A DNA stretch of 64,000 bases from Spartinivicinus poritis (GCF_028858535.1 NZ_JAPMOU010000020.1:1-64000), one strand, 5' to 3'; positions 53,047-62,362 are shown, counted from the stretch's first letter. The notes: generated by a model not told the origin, from the sequence alone. Made by a program: numbers and translations.

Positions 53047-54543
53047 ATGAAAAATATAAAGTCTATCATGCCATTATTTTACTGTGCTAATTTATTGGTT
53101 GGTTTATCTATTACCACTGGTACTTCAGCTGATACCTTATCGATAGATAGTGCTAAGCGTATAGCACTACAAGCTTATCGAAGTAAAGTACTAAAAAATG
53201 ATGATCAAGCAAATCTGGAAATTACTGATATTAAAATTAAAAATAATGACTCAGGGGACAGTTTATTTTATATCGTTCAGCTGAATCATAAAGGCTTTGT
53301 GATCGTTGCGGCGACTGATCAGAAAAAGCCTGTGATTGCTTATGGTAAAGACGATGGTGATAGTATAAGTTTTGATAAAAATAATCTGGCGTTTAATCAC
53401 TGGCTTGAACAGTACGCTATTCAATTACAAGCTAGAGATAGTGAGCCACAAGAAGCGATTACGTCAGCTGAACGATTAGCTCCACGAAACCGAGTAGCAA
53501 GAAGTAACTATCGTGTAGAGCGGGATGCTGAATCGGCTATCGCTCCCTTGACCACAACAACCTGGTCACAAAATGGTTTTTACAATGATTGGGTACCCAA
53601 TGACTACTTAACAGGATGTGTAGCCACTGCACTTGGGCAGTTTTTAAAATATTATGAGTATCCGACAGTTGGTACTGGCCGTTACACTTATAAATACCCT
53701 GATCAAGATGAAATTACGGTGGACTTCGCTTCAACGACGTATCATTGGGAAAGCATGGCTAATAGCTTAACAGAGGAAAATGATGAGGTAGCAAAATTAT
53801 TATTTCATGCAGGGGCGGCTGTGAGAACTTTATATGGGAATAAAGTGTCACTTGCCGGTATGCGCTATATTCCAAACGCCCTGGAAAAGCATTTTGGTTA
53901 TGTGACTAATGGTTTTGAGTATGTATCAAACTATGCTGAAGCTGAGTGGCGACAATTAATTCTTGATGAGCTAAAAGCTAAACGGGTAGTTATCTTAACT
54001 GGGCTGAGCGCTCAAGGGGCGGGTCATGCTTGGGTTGTTGATGGCTATGATGGTAATGATTATTTTCATATGAATTGGGGGTGGGGAGGCAGTATGAATG
54101 GTTATTTTTTACTTAACCAACCTAACCCTAGAACCAATTATAATTTTAACCAGCGCATGGCCTTTGTCAGAGCTGCTCCTAAACCATCGCTGGCTAATGT
54201 CCCTTTTTGCCAGGGAACGCAGTATCTAACAGACAACCAAGGCACTATAACTGATGGTAGTGGCAGCTGGAATTATCCTGTAAAAAGTGACTGTAAATTT
54301 GTTATTCAACCCACTCAACCAGGCGAAATTAGGCTAAATTTCAATGAGTTTGCGACAGAACACTCCTACGACCTTGTGAAAGTTTATGATGGAGCAACTA
54401 CGAACGCACCTTTAATTGGCCAATATTCAGGTAGTCGCATTCCTTCTGCTGTAACAGCTACCAGTGGCAGTATGTTGATTCACTTTACCAGTGATGAAGT
54501 GGTTACCAAAAAAGGTTGGGCTGCTAGTTATAGGGTTCAGTAG
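53047..54543 (+). CDS. Secreted C10 (streptopain-like) cysteine protease with CUB domain
   Basis: A roughly 498-residue exported protease. A signal peptide (to about SADTL) is followed by a propeptide (about residues 35-160, beginning LSIDSAKRIALQAYRSKV), which in this family inhibits the enzyme until cleaved. The catalytic domain carries the nucleophile Cys191 in DYLTGCVATALGQF and the catalytic His327 in GAGHAWVVDGYDG, with NWGWGGSMNGYF after it. A C-terminal CUB-like domain (about residues 385-498, with the pattern CKFVIQP and LVKVYDGAT) is likely a binding module. The frame begins earlier at 52987, but the ATG at 53047 gives the signal peptide. It is a single gene. Confidence 0.9.
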   Translation: MKNIKSIMPLFYCANLLVGLSITTGTSADTLSIDSAKRIALQAYRSKVLKNDDQANLEITDIKIKNNDSGDSLFYIVQLNHKGFVIVAATDQKKPVIAYGKDDGDSISFDKNNLAFNHWLEQYAIQLQARDSEPQEAITSAERLAPRNRVARSNYRVERDAESAIAPLTTTTWSQNGFYNDWVPNDYLTGCVATALGQFLKYYEYPTVGTGRYTYKYPDQDEITVDFASTTYHWESMANSLTEENDEVAKLLFHAGAAVRTLYGNKVSLAGMRYIPNALEKHFGYVTNGFEYVSNYAEAEWRQLILDELKAKRVVILTGLSAQGAGHAWVVDGYDGNDYFHMNWGWGGSMNGYFLLNQPNPRTNYNFNQRMAFVRAAPKPSLANVPFCQGTQYLTDNQGTITDGSGSWNYPVKSDCKFVIQPTQPGEIRLNFNEFATEHSYDLVKVYDGATTNAPLIGQYSGSRIPSAVTATSGSMLIHFTSDEVVTKKGWAASYRVQ

Positions 54544-54560
54544 TCATTTTTCACTTCCCT

Positions 54561-54585
54561 CAAGCCTTGGAGTCACCAAGGCTTG
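54561..54585. terminator. Perfect 10-bp stem hairpin after the protease gene
   Basis: CAAGCCTTGG and CCAAGGCTTG pair completely around AGTCA. There is no U-tract after it, so it may be a weak terminator or a 3' stabilising element. Confidence 0.6.
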
Positions 54586-54707
54586 TCAGAAACGGAAGCA
54601 AACTGTTTAACCAAAATGCCCAGATTTTTCGATATCTGACGACATATCCAAGTTAGTAACTTCTGCTTTATTTTTACCTTATCTCTATAAATTAGCCTGA
54701 GGTTATA

Positions 54708-55151
54708 ATGGACTACATATTAACTAAGTATATTCATTTGCTAGCAATTTTGTTGTTGTTTTCTACCTGTGTTGCTGAACATTTACTTATATCAGATCGA
54801 ATGCAACGGGCAGAGGTTAAAAGATTAGCAAAGGTTGATGTGTTTTTTGGTGTGTCTGCATTTATTGTTTTATTGTCAGGTTTAGCAATGATGTTGTGGG
54901 TAGGTAAGCCAACGGAGTATTATTTAGCTAACTGGATGTTTCATTTAAAATTTACAGTATTTATTGTAGTCGCTTTGTTATCTATCTATCCGACAATATA
55001 TTTTATTAAAACTAGAAAAGCCGGTGAGCTAACGGATATGGTTGAACTCCCTAAAATAATTAAAATAATTATTCGGGTGGAATTATTGGGAATTATTATT
55101 TTACCCCTACTTGGTGTAATGATGGCCAGTGGCTTTGGCATATCAGGTTAA
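54708..55151 (+). CDS. DUF2214 family membrane protein
   Basis: A 147-residue protein with four hydrophobic helices that matches DUF2214: YIHLLAILLLFSTCVAEHLL at the start, LAKVDVFFGVSAFIVLLSGL in the middle, WMFHLKFTVFIVVALLSIYP then TIYFIK. The family includes predicted heme- or copper-related inner-membrane proteins (near CopD), but function is not established. GAGG precedes the ATG. It is monocistronic and convergent with the EamA gene. Confidence 0.85.
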   Translation: MDYILTKYIHLLAILLLFSTCVAEHLLISDRMQRAEVKRLAKVDVFFGVSAFIVLLSGLAMMLWVGKPTEYYLANWMFHLKFTVFIVVALLSIYPTIYFIKTRKAGELTDMVELPKIIKIIIRVELLGIIILPLLGVMMASGFGISG

Positions 55152-55194
55152 CTATTTTGGAATAGTTTGGGCTATTATTTTGATTTAAATGTGG

Positions 55195-56094
55195 CTAATA
55201 TTTGCTCAAATCCAGGTTTGGGTCACTATCATTGATTTGATGGCATTTATGCTCATACCAACTTTGCCATATGATAGGTAGGATAATGCAAGTAATTCCG
55301 AATAAAGTCCAATTATCAAGCGTCTCGTCAAATAACCACCATCCAAATACAGCGGCAAAGATGAGCCCTGAGTATTCGGTAACGGTTATTGCGCCTGCGT
55401 CAGCTCGTTTAAATGCAATGACACTTAGGCCTTGATACACCAGCAGGCATAAACAAGAAATAACACAGAGCCAGATGAGATCGGCCGTTATGGGTTGCCA
55501 AAACATGAGTGTTATTACAGTCATAATTGGAATAGTAAACAAATTGCTCCAAAACATGGTAGTGATGGTGCTTATTTGTTTTGGTAAGCTTTTTACAGAA
55601 ATATTGTATCCCGCAACGGCAATTGCAGTACAAAATGCTAATGCGCTAGCAAAGCCAAAGTATTCTGGTCGCAAAGCAATACCAACACCGATAAATCCTA
55701 AAACAGTCACGACGATTCGATGGGTTTTTAATGGCTCTTTAAACAGCAGGGTACCGAGCAGTAGCGTGAATAATGGTGCCGTATAAAAAATAACATTGGC
55801 TGTCGCAAGTGGCAGATAGAGTAATGAGATCACGGCCGCTGGTGCCCCGATATTAGTCATCAAACCACGGAATGCATGCACTTTTAACCTGCGAGGGTGA
55901 CGCTTCTCAGCAGATTGTCGATACCAAAATGGAAAGATACAAAGCAACAGGAGCAACTGTCGTAACAGCAAATATTGATAAACACTGCCTTCTACAGCAA
56001 AGGCTTTAACCGCTATATCGACAAAGACTGCAAATAAATTACCGATGATTAATGCCAAAAATGCATAAATAATTAGAAGGCTTGAGTGGTTCAC
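55195..56094 (-). CDS. EamA/DMT family transporter
   Basis: A 299-residue inner-membrane protein with ten hydrophobic helices in two EamA repeats (for example YLPLATANVIFYTAPLFTLL and GTLLFKEPLKTH in the first, GAITVTEYSGLIFAAVFGWW and LFDETLDNWTLFG in the second). DMT proteins export amino acids, drugs or metabolites. The start follows the stop of elaA immediately, so the two are cotranscribed and probably translationally coupled. The substrate is unknown. Confidence 0.9.
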   Translation of the reverse strand: MNHSSLLIIYAFLALIIGNLFAVFVDIAVKAFAVEGSVYQYLLLRQLLLLLCIFPFWYRQSAEKRHPRRLKVHAFRGLMTNIGAPAAVISLLYLPLATANVIFYTAPLFTLLLGTLLFKEPLKTHRIVVTVLGFIGVGIALRPEYFGFASALAFCTAIAVAGYNISVKSLPKQISTITTMFWSNLFTIPIMTVITLMFWQPITADLIWLCVISCLCLLVYQGLSVIAFKRADAGAITVTEYSGLIFAAVFGWWLFDETLDNWTLFGITCIILPIIWQSWYEHKCHQINDSDPNLDLSKY

Positions 56095-56562
56095 TTATTC
56101 ATTAACCTTTGCAGCGGCTCGTTCCATACCAATATGGGGAATGCCATCTTCCAAGTAACCTTCACCAACAGCGTAGAAGCCATGCTGGTTATAAAAGCTT
56201 TGTAAATGGGTCTGTGCCGATATGTGACAAGTATTAGTTGGCCATTGCTCATCAATGATAGCTATGGCACATTTAAGCAACTCATGACCTAAACCCATGC
56301 CACGAGCGTCCAGATGAATCACAACGCGACCAAGAGATGACATATCAGGATAACTGACTTCTGGTGGTAATAAGCGTAAATAAGCCATGACTTGTCCCTG
56401 TTCTTCAGCAAACAAATGCAATATACCCGCTTGGCGGTCTTTGTTATCCAAATCGCTGTATATAGACGCTTGCTCAACGACAAAAATATCGATTCTTAGT
56501 TTAAGAATTTGGTAGAGTTCATCGATATTGAGTTCGTTAAATGATTTTAAATGCCAATTCAT
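56095..56562 (-). CDS. elaA: GNAT N-acetyltransferase, ElaA-like
   Basis: A 155-residue acetyltransferase that matches ElaA along its length: LYQILKLRIDIFVVEQASIY near the start, SLGRVVIHLDARGMGLGHEL as the acetyl-CoA binding region, and HISAQTHLQSFYNQHGFYAV then DGIPHIGMERA at the end. The substrate in E. coli is not known. AGGAT precedes the ATG at the right spacing. It is followed without a gap by the EamA transporter, and a Crp/Fnr-type regulator lies 92 bases upstream on the same strand. Confidence 0.88.
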   Translation of the reverse strand: MNWHLKSFNELNIDELYQILKLRIDIFVVEQASIYSDLDNKDRQAGILHLFAEEQGQVMAYLRLLPPEVSYPDMSSLGRVVIHLDARGMGLGHELLKCAIAIIDEQWPTNTCHISAQTHLQSFYNQHGFYAVGEGYLEDGIPHIGMERAAAKVNE

Positions 56563-56653
56563 AATCTATCCTGAAACAAGGTTTTGGGGACTTTACGATA
56601 TTTCCATCAGGCCATCATTAACAATTGTTAATCGCCTGGTCAGCACGCTCTAG

Positions 56654-57229
56654 TCATAAGCCTAAGCGTTTTTTTATTCGGCTAACGCTCACCGGACTTA
56701 GCCCTAGATAAGAGGCAATGAGTGTAGCAGGAACGCGACATACGAAATGAGGAAACAGCTCATAGACTTTTTCCACTTTTTGTTCATTAGAGTGTAGTAA
56801 CAACAGTTCTTCTTTGATTTCTTTAAACAATAACTGATGTTCAATATGTTTTTGGTGATAGCGTAACCATACCGTTTTGCTATCAATGAGTTTTTGATAA
56901 ATATCGATAGGCATTTGATACAGGGTGCAAGGCTCAACAGTCTCTATAGAATAAGGCAGAGGCTTTTTGGTCATCAAATAGCGCATAACAAAAATAATGT
57001 CGTTTTCCCAATAAAATTCTTTGCTAAATTCTTTTCCATCTTGGGTAACAAAAACAGCTCTTAATAAACCCTGCTCAATAGCATATAAATATTGTGGTTT
57101 TGAATTGCAACTAATTAATACTTGATTCGCTTCAACCTGAATAGGTTTACTACGACTAACAAGTTCATCTAGTCCCTGCTCTGGGACAGGCGTTAGTTGG
57201 TTGAGTATGTTTATAAGCGTTGCTGACAT
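56654..57229 (-). CDS. Crp/Fnr-type transcriptional regulator
   Basis: A 191-residue regulator with a cyclic-nucleotide-binding-like N-terminal domain (LYAIEQGLLRAVFVTQDGKE, then YWENDIIFVMRYLMTKKPL) and a C-terminal helix-turn-helix in VPATLIASYLGLSPVSVSRI. It lacks the four-cysteine cluster of FNR, so it is not an oxygen sensor of that kind. It may control the elaA and EamA genes downstream. The effector is unknown; family members of this short type often respond to oxidative or other stress. Confidence 0.87.
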   Translation of the reverse strand: MSATLINILNQLTPVPEQGLDELVSRSKPIQVEANQVLISCNSKPQYLYAIEQGLLRAVFVTQDGKEFSKEFYWENDIIFVMRYLMTKKPLPYSIETVEPCTLYQMPIDIYQKLIDSKTVWLRYHQKHIEHQLLFKEIKEELLLLHSNEQKVEKVYELFPHFVCRVPATLIASYLGLSPVSVSRIKKRLGL

Positions 57230-57496
57230 TTATGGGCAGCCTCAAACAATAGTAGATACCAAGCCGCAATCTTATGTCTTATCATACATTTAGTCCAAAC
57301 GCGTCCCCTCGGCAATCAAGGGGTAAGTAAATACTCAATATAATTTTTAGTTTATTGTACTCATATAGTGCCAAGGGTGGCATAGAGTTATTGAATAATA
57401 GCCACCTCAGTGACTGGTCTTTAACTGATCATCTTTATCTATACAATTAAACCACTATAATGCGCTCCTTTTGTCTGTCTTGTTGAGTGTTCACTA
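57230..57496. other. Divergent intergenic region
   Basis: 267 bases between the Crp/Fnr-type gene and a secreted protein gene. A TATAAT at about 57454-57459 may be the -10 box of the latter. Otherwise I see nothing that I can name. Confidence 0.4.
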
Positions 57497-57901
57497 ATGA
57501 AAAAGAAATTGGCTGCAGCGTTGACTGCTTTAACCGTTGTTGGCACTGGCTCTGGTTATGCCGAAACAACGAATGTTTTTTGTGCTACATCAGATGGTAG
57601 TTATTGGGAATGGTTGGTAGTTGAAGGTGTTCAAGTTGAAATCAATGGCCAATGGGGTAGGGGCACTCAAGCAAATGGGGCTTACTTTGATTATTTTAGT
57701 GTCTCTGAAGGCAGCTATTTGCTACTCAACCAAGTATGTAAGTTGACATTTGGTGATGACTATATTGCACAGCCTGCTGATAACTCGGCAGATGATTGGT
57801 TTATATTCTTGGTTAACAAGACCGATGGACGACAGTATTTAAGTGATGGAAGATACAATGTAACCCAGAGAAATTTGCCTACCTCTGCTTTTAGGCTTTA
57901 G
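57497..57901 (+). CDS. Small secreted protein of unknown function
   Basis: A 134-residue protein with a clear signal peptide (MKKKLAAALTALTVVGTGSG then YAETT). The mature domain of about 112 residues contains two cysteines that could form one disulfide, many aromatic and acidic residues (WEWLVVEGVQVEINGQWGRG, DYFSVSEGSYLLLNQ) and is predicted beta-rich. I do not recognise a family. It is monocistronic and ends at a hairpin terminator. The aromatic, beta-rich nature would fit a carbohydrate- or surface-binding protein, but that is a guess. Confidence 0.6.
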   Translation: MKKKLAAALTALTVVGTGSGYAETTNVFCATSDGSYWEWLVVEGVQVEINGQWGRGTQANGAYFDYFSVSEGSYLLLNQVCKLTFGDDYIAQPADNSADDWFIFLVNKTDGRQYLSDGRYNVTQRNLPTSAFRL

Positions 57902-57967
57902 TGGAATCCTTTAGATATTATGTTTGGATGATAGTGTCTTATTGCTGGTCTTCCACAGTGATAAGTG

Positions 57968-57999
57968 AAGGCATCATACATTGTGTGATGTCTTTCTTG
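57968..57999 (+). terminator. Probable rho-independent terminator
   Basis: AAGGCATCATAC pairs with GTGTGATGTCTT (12 positions, with G-T wobbles) around a short loop, followed by TCTTGTTTT. Confidence 0.6.
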
Positions 58000-58019
58000 T
58001 TTTGAGCTGATAGAAGGAT

Positions 58020-58171
58020 AGTGATTTATAGTGGCTTCATGCATACTCGCTTTAAGTGAAAATAATATAAATCACTCATAGCGTTTTAATACACTTTAGG
58101 TTTACTCTGTTTTAAGCAGCATTCACTAAGAGTATAAAACACTATAAAAACCTCACAAGGAAAGCGAGTAT
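58020..58171. repeat. Nested 11-bp inverted repeats upstream of the large coiled-coil gene
   Basis: AGTGATTTATA (58020-58030) is complemented at 58066-58076, and ATACTCGCTTT (58043-58053) at 58161-58171. The two pairs interlock, which would allow alternative hairpins. They may be operator sites, a regulatory leader or a decayed mobile repeat. Confidence 0.55.
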
Positions 58172-58321
58172 TTATAAGAAAGCTTGTACTTATATTTAGT
58201 ACGCATAACTTGCAATAAATAATTATAATCAATTAAATAATAGCGACTACATCATTATAAACTGCAAGCTGCTTATATAGCCATTTGGGAAGTCTATAAC
58301 TATAACAAATAGGTAATGATA

Positions 58322-60406
58322 ATGGCTAACTCAATCCAAAATACAGGCGTTAGTCCGTCTACTCAACCTGCAGTTCGATATGCATTACCCAATAGTAGTG
58401 CTTCGGTGAGCAATCAAAATCCACCCATCTCCTCTGTTATTAATAAAACCGTTGTGCCTAATATCATCCGATCATTGTCGAATGAACAGCAAAGTGGCTC
58501 TGAACATTCAGGAGCAGCTAGAACAAAACGTGCTGCTGAAGCTGATAGTCGTACATTTACTGGGGTTGTGTCTGGTTCTAATATTGAGCGAGGTGCTCAA
58601 TTGACGGTCAGTGATCGTAATGGAACCAGGGTAGTACATGACCGAGATGATGGTCATATTGATGGTGTCATTCATATTAAGGTGAATCCTAATCAAAATG
58701 GCGATTATCGTATTAAAGTCGATAATGATCAGGCGCCAGACTTTAGCTTTACTGCTAATACAGGTAATACTCAAGTGCAGGGACTTAAGCCTGGTATACA
58801 AGACACGTTAAGTCATGCCCCTGCGGTATCAATAACAAATAGTGGAAGTGGGCTACAGATAAAAGCTAATTTTTCGTCAGAACAAATTGCGTTGTTTAAA
58901 ACGATTACCAATGGCAATTTAATTGGTAATTTAGGAAGCAGCCCTGCAGATCCACGTAATCAGCAATTTGAACGCCAGCTGTTAGCGGGAACGGCTGACC
59001 CTCATAAGGTAAGTCAACTACTGAATAGGGTGGACAGTGCTCGGCGATCAGCCATCATGAATGTTAATGAGCGACTATTTGATGTAGTGAATAACCTGCG
59101 AGGATTAGAGGGAGTTAATTTAAAGAAACCCCTCCCTACAGACAGTTCAACGGTAGCCTCTCAGAAATTATTTGAAGGTATGCAGCAATTAAGCACCTTG
59201 GGTACAGCATTGCAATCGACTTATGGTGATTTACAACAAGCATTAAAGCAGGCAAAGGACTATGGTGTATCTGACGACTATTTAGCCTCTGGATTAACAG
59301 CACTTGAGTTTAATGGTAAAACCGGCGAAGCGGCGCTCCAAGCAATGGAGACAAGAATCAAAATTGCTGCTGATAATTTTTTTGATAAGGCGACTGAACT
59401 GATTAAAACCGGTGACCAATTGATTGGCCTAATAAAAGACCATGAAGCTAAAAAGCAAATGATGGATACCCTGCAAACGGTGTTAGGTTTTGTAACCTTA
59501 AGCTTTTCATTTGCTGGTGCAGCACGCAGCTTATTTAAGGGCGCGGCAGGTTTGCTTAAGGCATCGAAAAATACCAAATTATTAAAAGAAGGGGCTGAAA
59601 GCGCCAAAAAAGCAGCTGATGAAGCCCAAGCTAAACTGACAGAGGCAATTAAAAACACTCGGCCTAGAGTACCAGGCAGTGCTCGTTATCGACCCGATTT
59701 AATTGCCTTGGATAGGCAGCGGGAGAAAACACTGGGGCTACAGAAAATTGCAGGAGATGCTCAAACAGCATTCAATGATGGTGTGAAAGAAGTCAGTAAA
59801 AAACGTAATGCACTAGTAGACTCAGTAAAAACCGGGCTGGATAGCGCTACCAGCACTGTATCAACCATTAATCTAACGATTGCACGACATAAGCCAGGTG
59901 TTAAACAGCCTGATGATAGTACCCTGGTTAGACAGACTGATCAATTTATGAGTACTGGTGATAGTGCAGGGCTGCAAGCATCGGCCAGTTACCAACGCTT
60001 TCATAAAACATTCGTGGATATGTATCTGAAGTATGCCATTGCACTGGATATGGGGCAGAAAGTTGAGCATCATCATGCCTATGGGGAATATGATGATGGT
60101 GGTTACGATATGGTGCATATGCCACCACCTGAAGCCCACAAACGAAAGCGTAAGGAGATGGAAGCTCAGGTGGTTGAGTTGAATAACCAGGCTAATCCAG
60201 GCGAGTTTTACTATTTAGTCGACCAGCGAAAATCCCGGGGATTCTGGCGACAGTCATCCTGGTCATTGGATATTATTAAAATTGATACCGGGGCTTATAT
60301 GAAAGTACCTGCCAGAGCTTACCTGCATGGGAACAATGTCACTCGTGATTTTTCAGAGTTTATTCCTGACTTTGATAGCACCGATTTTGTGGGTATTATC
60401 AGTTAA
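58322..60406 (+). CDS. Large coiled-coil protein with one hydrophobic hairpin; possible secreted toxin/effector
   Basis: A roughly 694-residue protein without a signal peptide and of no family that I recognise. The first 60 residues are Ser/Asn/Pro-rich and probably unfolded. A basic site (ARTKRAAEADSR) precedes a beta-type domain (about residues 75-165, with IDGVIHIKVNPNQNGDYRI). Residues 180-380 and 415-540 are long charged helices flanking one hydrophobic segment (about 384-412, LQTVLGFVTLSFSFAGAA then RSLFKGAAGLL). The C-terminal 150 residues are aromatic and His-rich (EHHHAYGEYDDGGYDM). The coiled-coil/hydrophobic/coiled-coil plan resembles type III translocators and alpha-pore-forming toxins. 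An ATG at 58316 also opens the frame; AGG spacing favours 58322. A strong terminator follows. Confidence 0.55.
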   Translation: MANSIQNTGVSPSTQPAVRYALPNSSASVSNQNPPISSVINKTVVPNIIRSLSNEQQSGSEHSGAARTKRAAEADSRTFTGVVSGSNIERGAQLTVSDRNGTRVVHDRDDGHIDGVIHIKVNPNQNGDYRIKVDNDQAPDFSFTANTGNTQVQGLKPGIQDTLSHAPAVSITNSGSGLQIKANFSSEQIALFKTITNGNLIGNLGSSPADPRNQQFERQLLAGTADPHKVSQLLNRVDSARRSAIMNVNERLFDVVNNLRGLEGVNLKKPLPTDSSTVASQKLFEGMQQLSTLGTALQSTYGDLQQALKQAKDYGVSDDYLASGLTALEFNGKTGEAALQAMETRIKIAADNFFDKATELIKTGDQLIGLIKDHEAKKQMMDTLQTVLGFVTLSFSFAGAARSLFKGAAGLLKASKNTKLLKEGAESAKKAADEAQAKLTEAIKNTRPRVPGSARYRPDLIALDRQREKTLGLQKIAGDAQTAFNDGVKEVSKKRNALVDSVKTGLDSATSTVSTINLTIARHKPGVKQPDDSTLVRQTDQFMSTGDSAGLQASASYQRFHKTFVDMYLKYAIALDMGQKVEHHHAYGEYDDGGYDMVHMPPPEAHKRKRKEMEAQVVELNNQANPGEFYYLVDQRKSRGFWRQSSWSLDIIKIDTGAYMKVPARAYLHGNNVTRDFSEFIPDFDSTDFVGIIS

Positions 60407-60452
60407 TGAATAAGTTTTAAATAAAAATTGCTACTAAGTAAACCTTTCGCAT

Positions 60453-60475
60453 AAGGCCCGTTAAAGGGCCTTTTT
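60453..60475 (+). terminator. Rho-independent terminator
   Basis: AAGGCCC and GGGCCTT form a 7-bp stem with a 6-nt loop, followed by a T-run. It ends the large coiled-coil gene. Confidence 0.87.
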
Positions 60476-60854
60476 AGGGCTTATCTTTTCATATTCAGAA
60501 AAAAATATTCAAAAATAAAGTGATAGCCAATAAAAATGACCTTTCGTTAAATAATTATTAGTAGTTTCCATAAGTGGTTGTCATGTTTAATAAGGCAACT
60601 GTTTGCTATTCAATATATTCATAAATAATCAATCAACTACTTAGTGATAATAATTAAAGTATTACACCTGTCTGATAATTCTTTTGTATTTGCTTCAAAT
60701 TTTTAAGAGTAGGCAGTTCCTGTTAAGCCTGAAAGTTTGTTTAATTATGTCAATTGGTTATCTGTATTAAGGAATGCCAAAAGTTCCAGTATTTTTTTGC
60801 GTATTCCTAAGCCTCTAGATTTTTCACATCATTCTTGAAGAAGGGTAAATTAAA
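60476..60854. other. AT-rich intergenic region
   Basis: About 380 bases, very AT-rich, before the metalloprotease gene. It must hold that gene's promoter; I cannot fix the boxes and see no gene or RNA. Confidence 0.45.
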
Positions 60855-62018
60855 GTGAAATACCGTTGGCAACCTTTAATAAAAGGGGCTCTACTTTATT
60901 TGTTATTCACTGGGAGTGTGTACGCTGCAACAATTGATGTGTTAGTTGTGCACCCCTATAACGTAGGTCGAGATGTTAAAGCACGAGCGTCGTCAATGGT
61001 TGCCTGGGCAAATCAGGCTTATGCTAACAGTGGGGTTAATATCCGTTTAAATTTAGTTCACGTTCAGTCCATTAGAGGTTATGGTACTGTGAGTGAATAT
61101 GCACTAAACCAGGTTTCCAGGGACAGGCAAGTTGCCCAATTAAGAGAGCGCTATGGTGCTGACTTAGTCAGTTATTTAGCGCCAAGAACAGGCGGCTTAT
61201 GTGGTATTGCCTGGGTACCTAATGGTGATGGAAGAAGTGGGCGTTTTTATCGTGGTGCCAAGCGTTATGGTTTTAGTGTGGTGGCTACCGATTGTACTTA
61301 TAGTACCTTTGCCCATGAATTAGGCCATAATATGGGGCTAGGTCATTCCGCAGGGCAAGGCAGCAAAGGGGGAATCTGGTATTGGGCTCGTGGTCATGCT
61401 GAGTATAATAAATTTGCCACTGTTATGGCTTATCCTTGGTTTTACCGGGCAAAAGGCCTGCAGTATTTTTCTAATCCCGGTATGCGTGGGCATTGCATGG
61501 GGATGACCTGTGGTGTTAGCAACTATGCTGATAGTGCACGCAACCTTAATCAAGTGGCTGCCCAGATGGCTAACTTTATGCCAACAAAAGTGACTACCCG
61601 TCCACCGACTAGTCAGCCTAAGCCACCTACCAATAAACCACCAAAAAACCCAACGACACCGACGACTAACTGTTTAAAAGGTAAATCTTATAGCTATCGT
61701 TCAGACGAGTTGTTAAGTTGCGTGCCAAAGACCAATTTAGCAAGTAGGGGGAATAGTCCGCGCTATTACTTCGTTTATTTCCCTAAAGGTGCTAAGCATC
61801 TAGACCTCTCATTGTCTGGTGGTAGAGGTAATGCCGATTTATATATTCGCCTGCCAGGGTGGCCATCACGCAGTCAATATGGTTATCGTTCTGTGTCTTC
61901 AGGTAATAACGAAAGAATTCGCTTAAGCAACATACCACAGGGTAGGTATTATCACATTCTGGTTGATGCGGTAAGGCCATACAGTGGCGTAACATTGCAA
62001 GCTAAAATAACCAAATAA
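60855..62018 (+). CDS. Secreted metzincin metalloprotease with PPC domain
   Basis: A 387-residue exported protease. The signal peptide ends about VYAAT. The catalytic domain (about residues 25-245) has the extended zinc motif HELGHNMGLGH (His154, His158, His164) and a Met-turn at TVMAYPW, which defines the metzincin clan; it is closest to the reprolysin-like group. A Pro/Thr-rich linker (TKVTTRPPTSQPKPPTNKPP) leads to a C-terminal pre-peptidase domain (about residues 280-387, YYFVYFPKGAKHLDLSLSGG and ADLYIRLPG), which may be cleaved off after export. The start is a GTG with AGAAGGG before it. It is probably cell-exported by a type II system, given the PPC domain. Confidence 0.9.
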   Translation: MKYRWQPLIKGALLYLLFTGSVYAATIDVLVVHPYNVGRDVKARASSMVAWANQAYANSGVNIRLNLVHVQSIRGYGTVSEYALNQVSRDRQVAQLRERYGADLVSYLAPRTGGLCGIAWVPNGDGRSGRFYRGAKRYGFSVVATDCTYSTFAHELGHNMGLGHSAGQGSKGGIWYWARGHAEYNKFATVMAYPWFYRAKGLQYFSNPGMRGHCMGMTCGVSNYADSARNLNQVAAQMANFMPTKVTTRPPTSQPKPPTNKPPKNPTTPTTNCLKGKSYSYRSDELLSCVPKTNLASRGNSPRYYFVYFPKGAKHLDLSLSGGRGNADLYIRLPGWPSRSQYGYRSVSSGNNERIRLSNIPQGRYYHILVDAVRPYSGVTLQAKITK

Positions 62019-62362
62019 ATTGAATAAATTCCCCAAAAGTAAAGTGGGTTAACTGTTTCTCAACAAAAACCCATTTTATTCCTGAACACTTTTCTAGTCT
62101 TATTAATTCCTCTCGAGTGACTCATGTCTTTAGTTTAATTAGCGCTTTTACTACAAAACCTTGCTTTGTTTACAGCTTTTCATAAGAGGCTGTCGCAAAA
62201 GTTAACGGATATGGGGTGACAGGCTGTCATGTCGCTAAGGGCAACTCTGCTGCTGTAAAACTTGCGTTAGTGTCTTTCTCATCAGGAAGGGCATATTGAG
62301 TATGCTGTTTATGTACCTATACTTTAGAAAGTAGTGCCATTGTAGTTGAGTAGGATGTTTGT
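62019..62362. other. Intergenic region with a possible weak terminator
   Basis: 344 bases. AAAGTGGGTT (62041-62050) pairs with AACCCATTTT (62068-62077), a weak terminator-like hairpin after the protease gene. The string GAGGCTGTCGCAAAA at 62186-62200 resembles ends of some insertion sequences, but no partner end or transposase is seen. Confidence 0.45.

Noticed and set aside
59278-59658. 126-residue antisense frame in the large coiled-coil gene
   Set aside because: Low-complexity Ala/Ser/Leu text mirrors the helical coding strand; no independent support.
62186-62200. GAGGCTGTCGCAAAA, resembling insertion sequence ends
   Set aside because: No second end, no target duplication and no transposase nearby.
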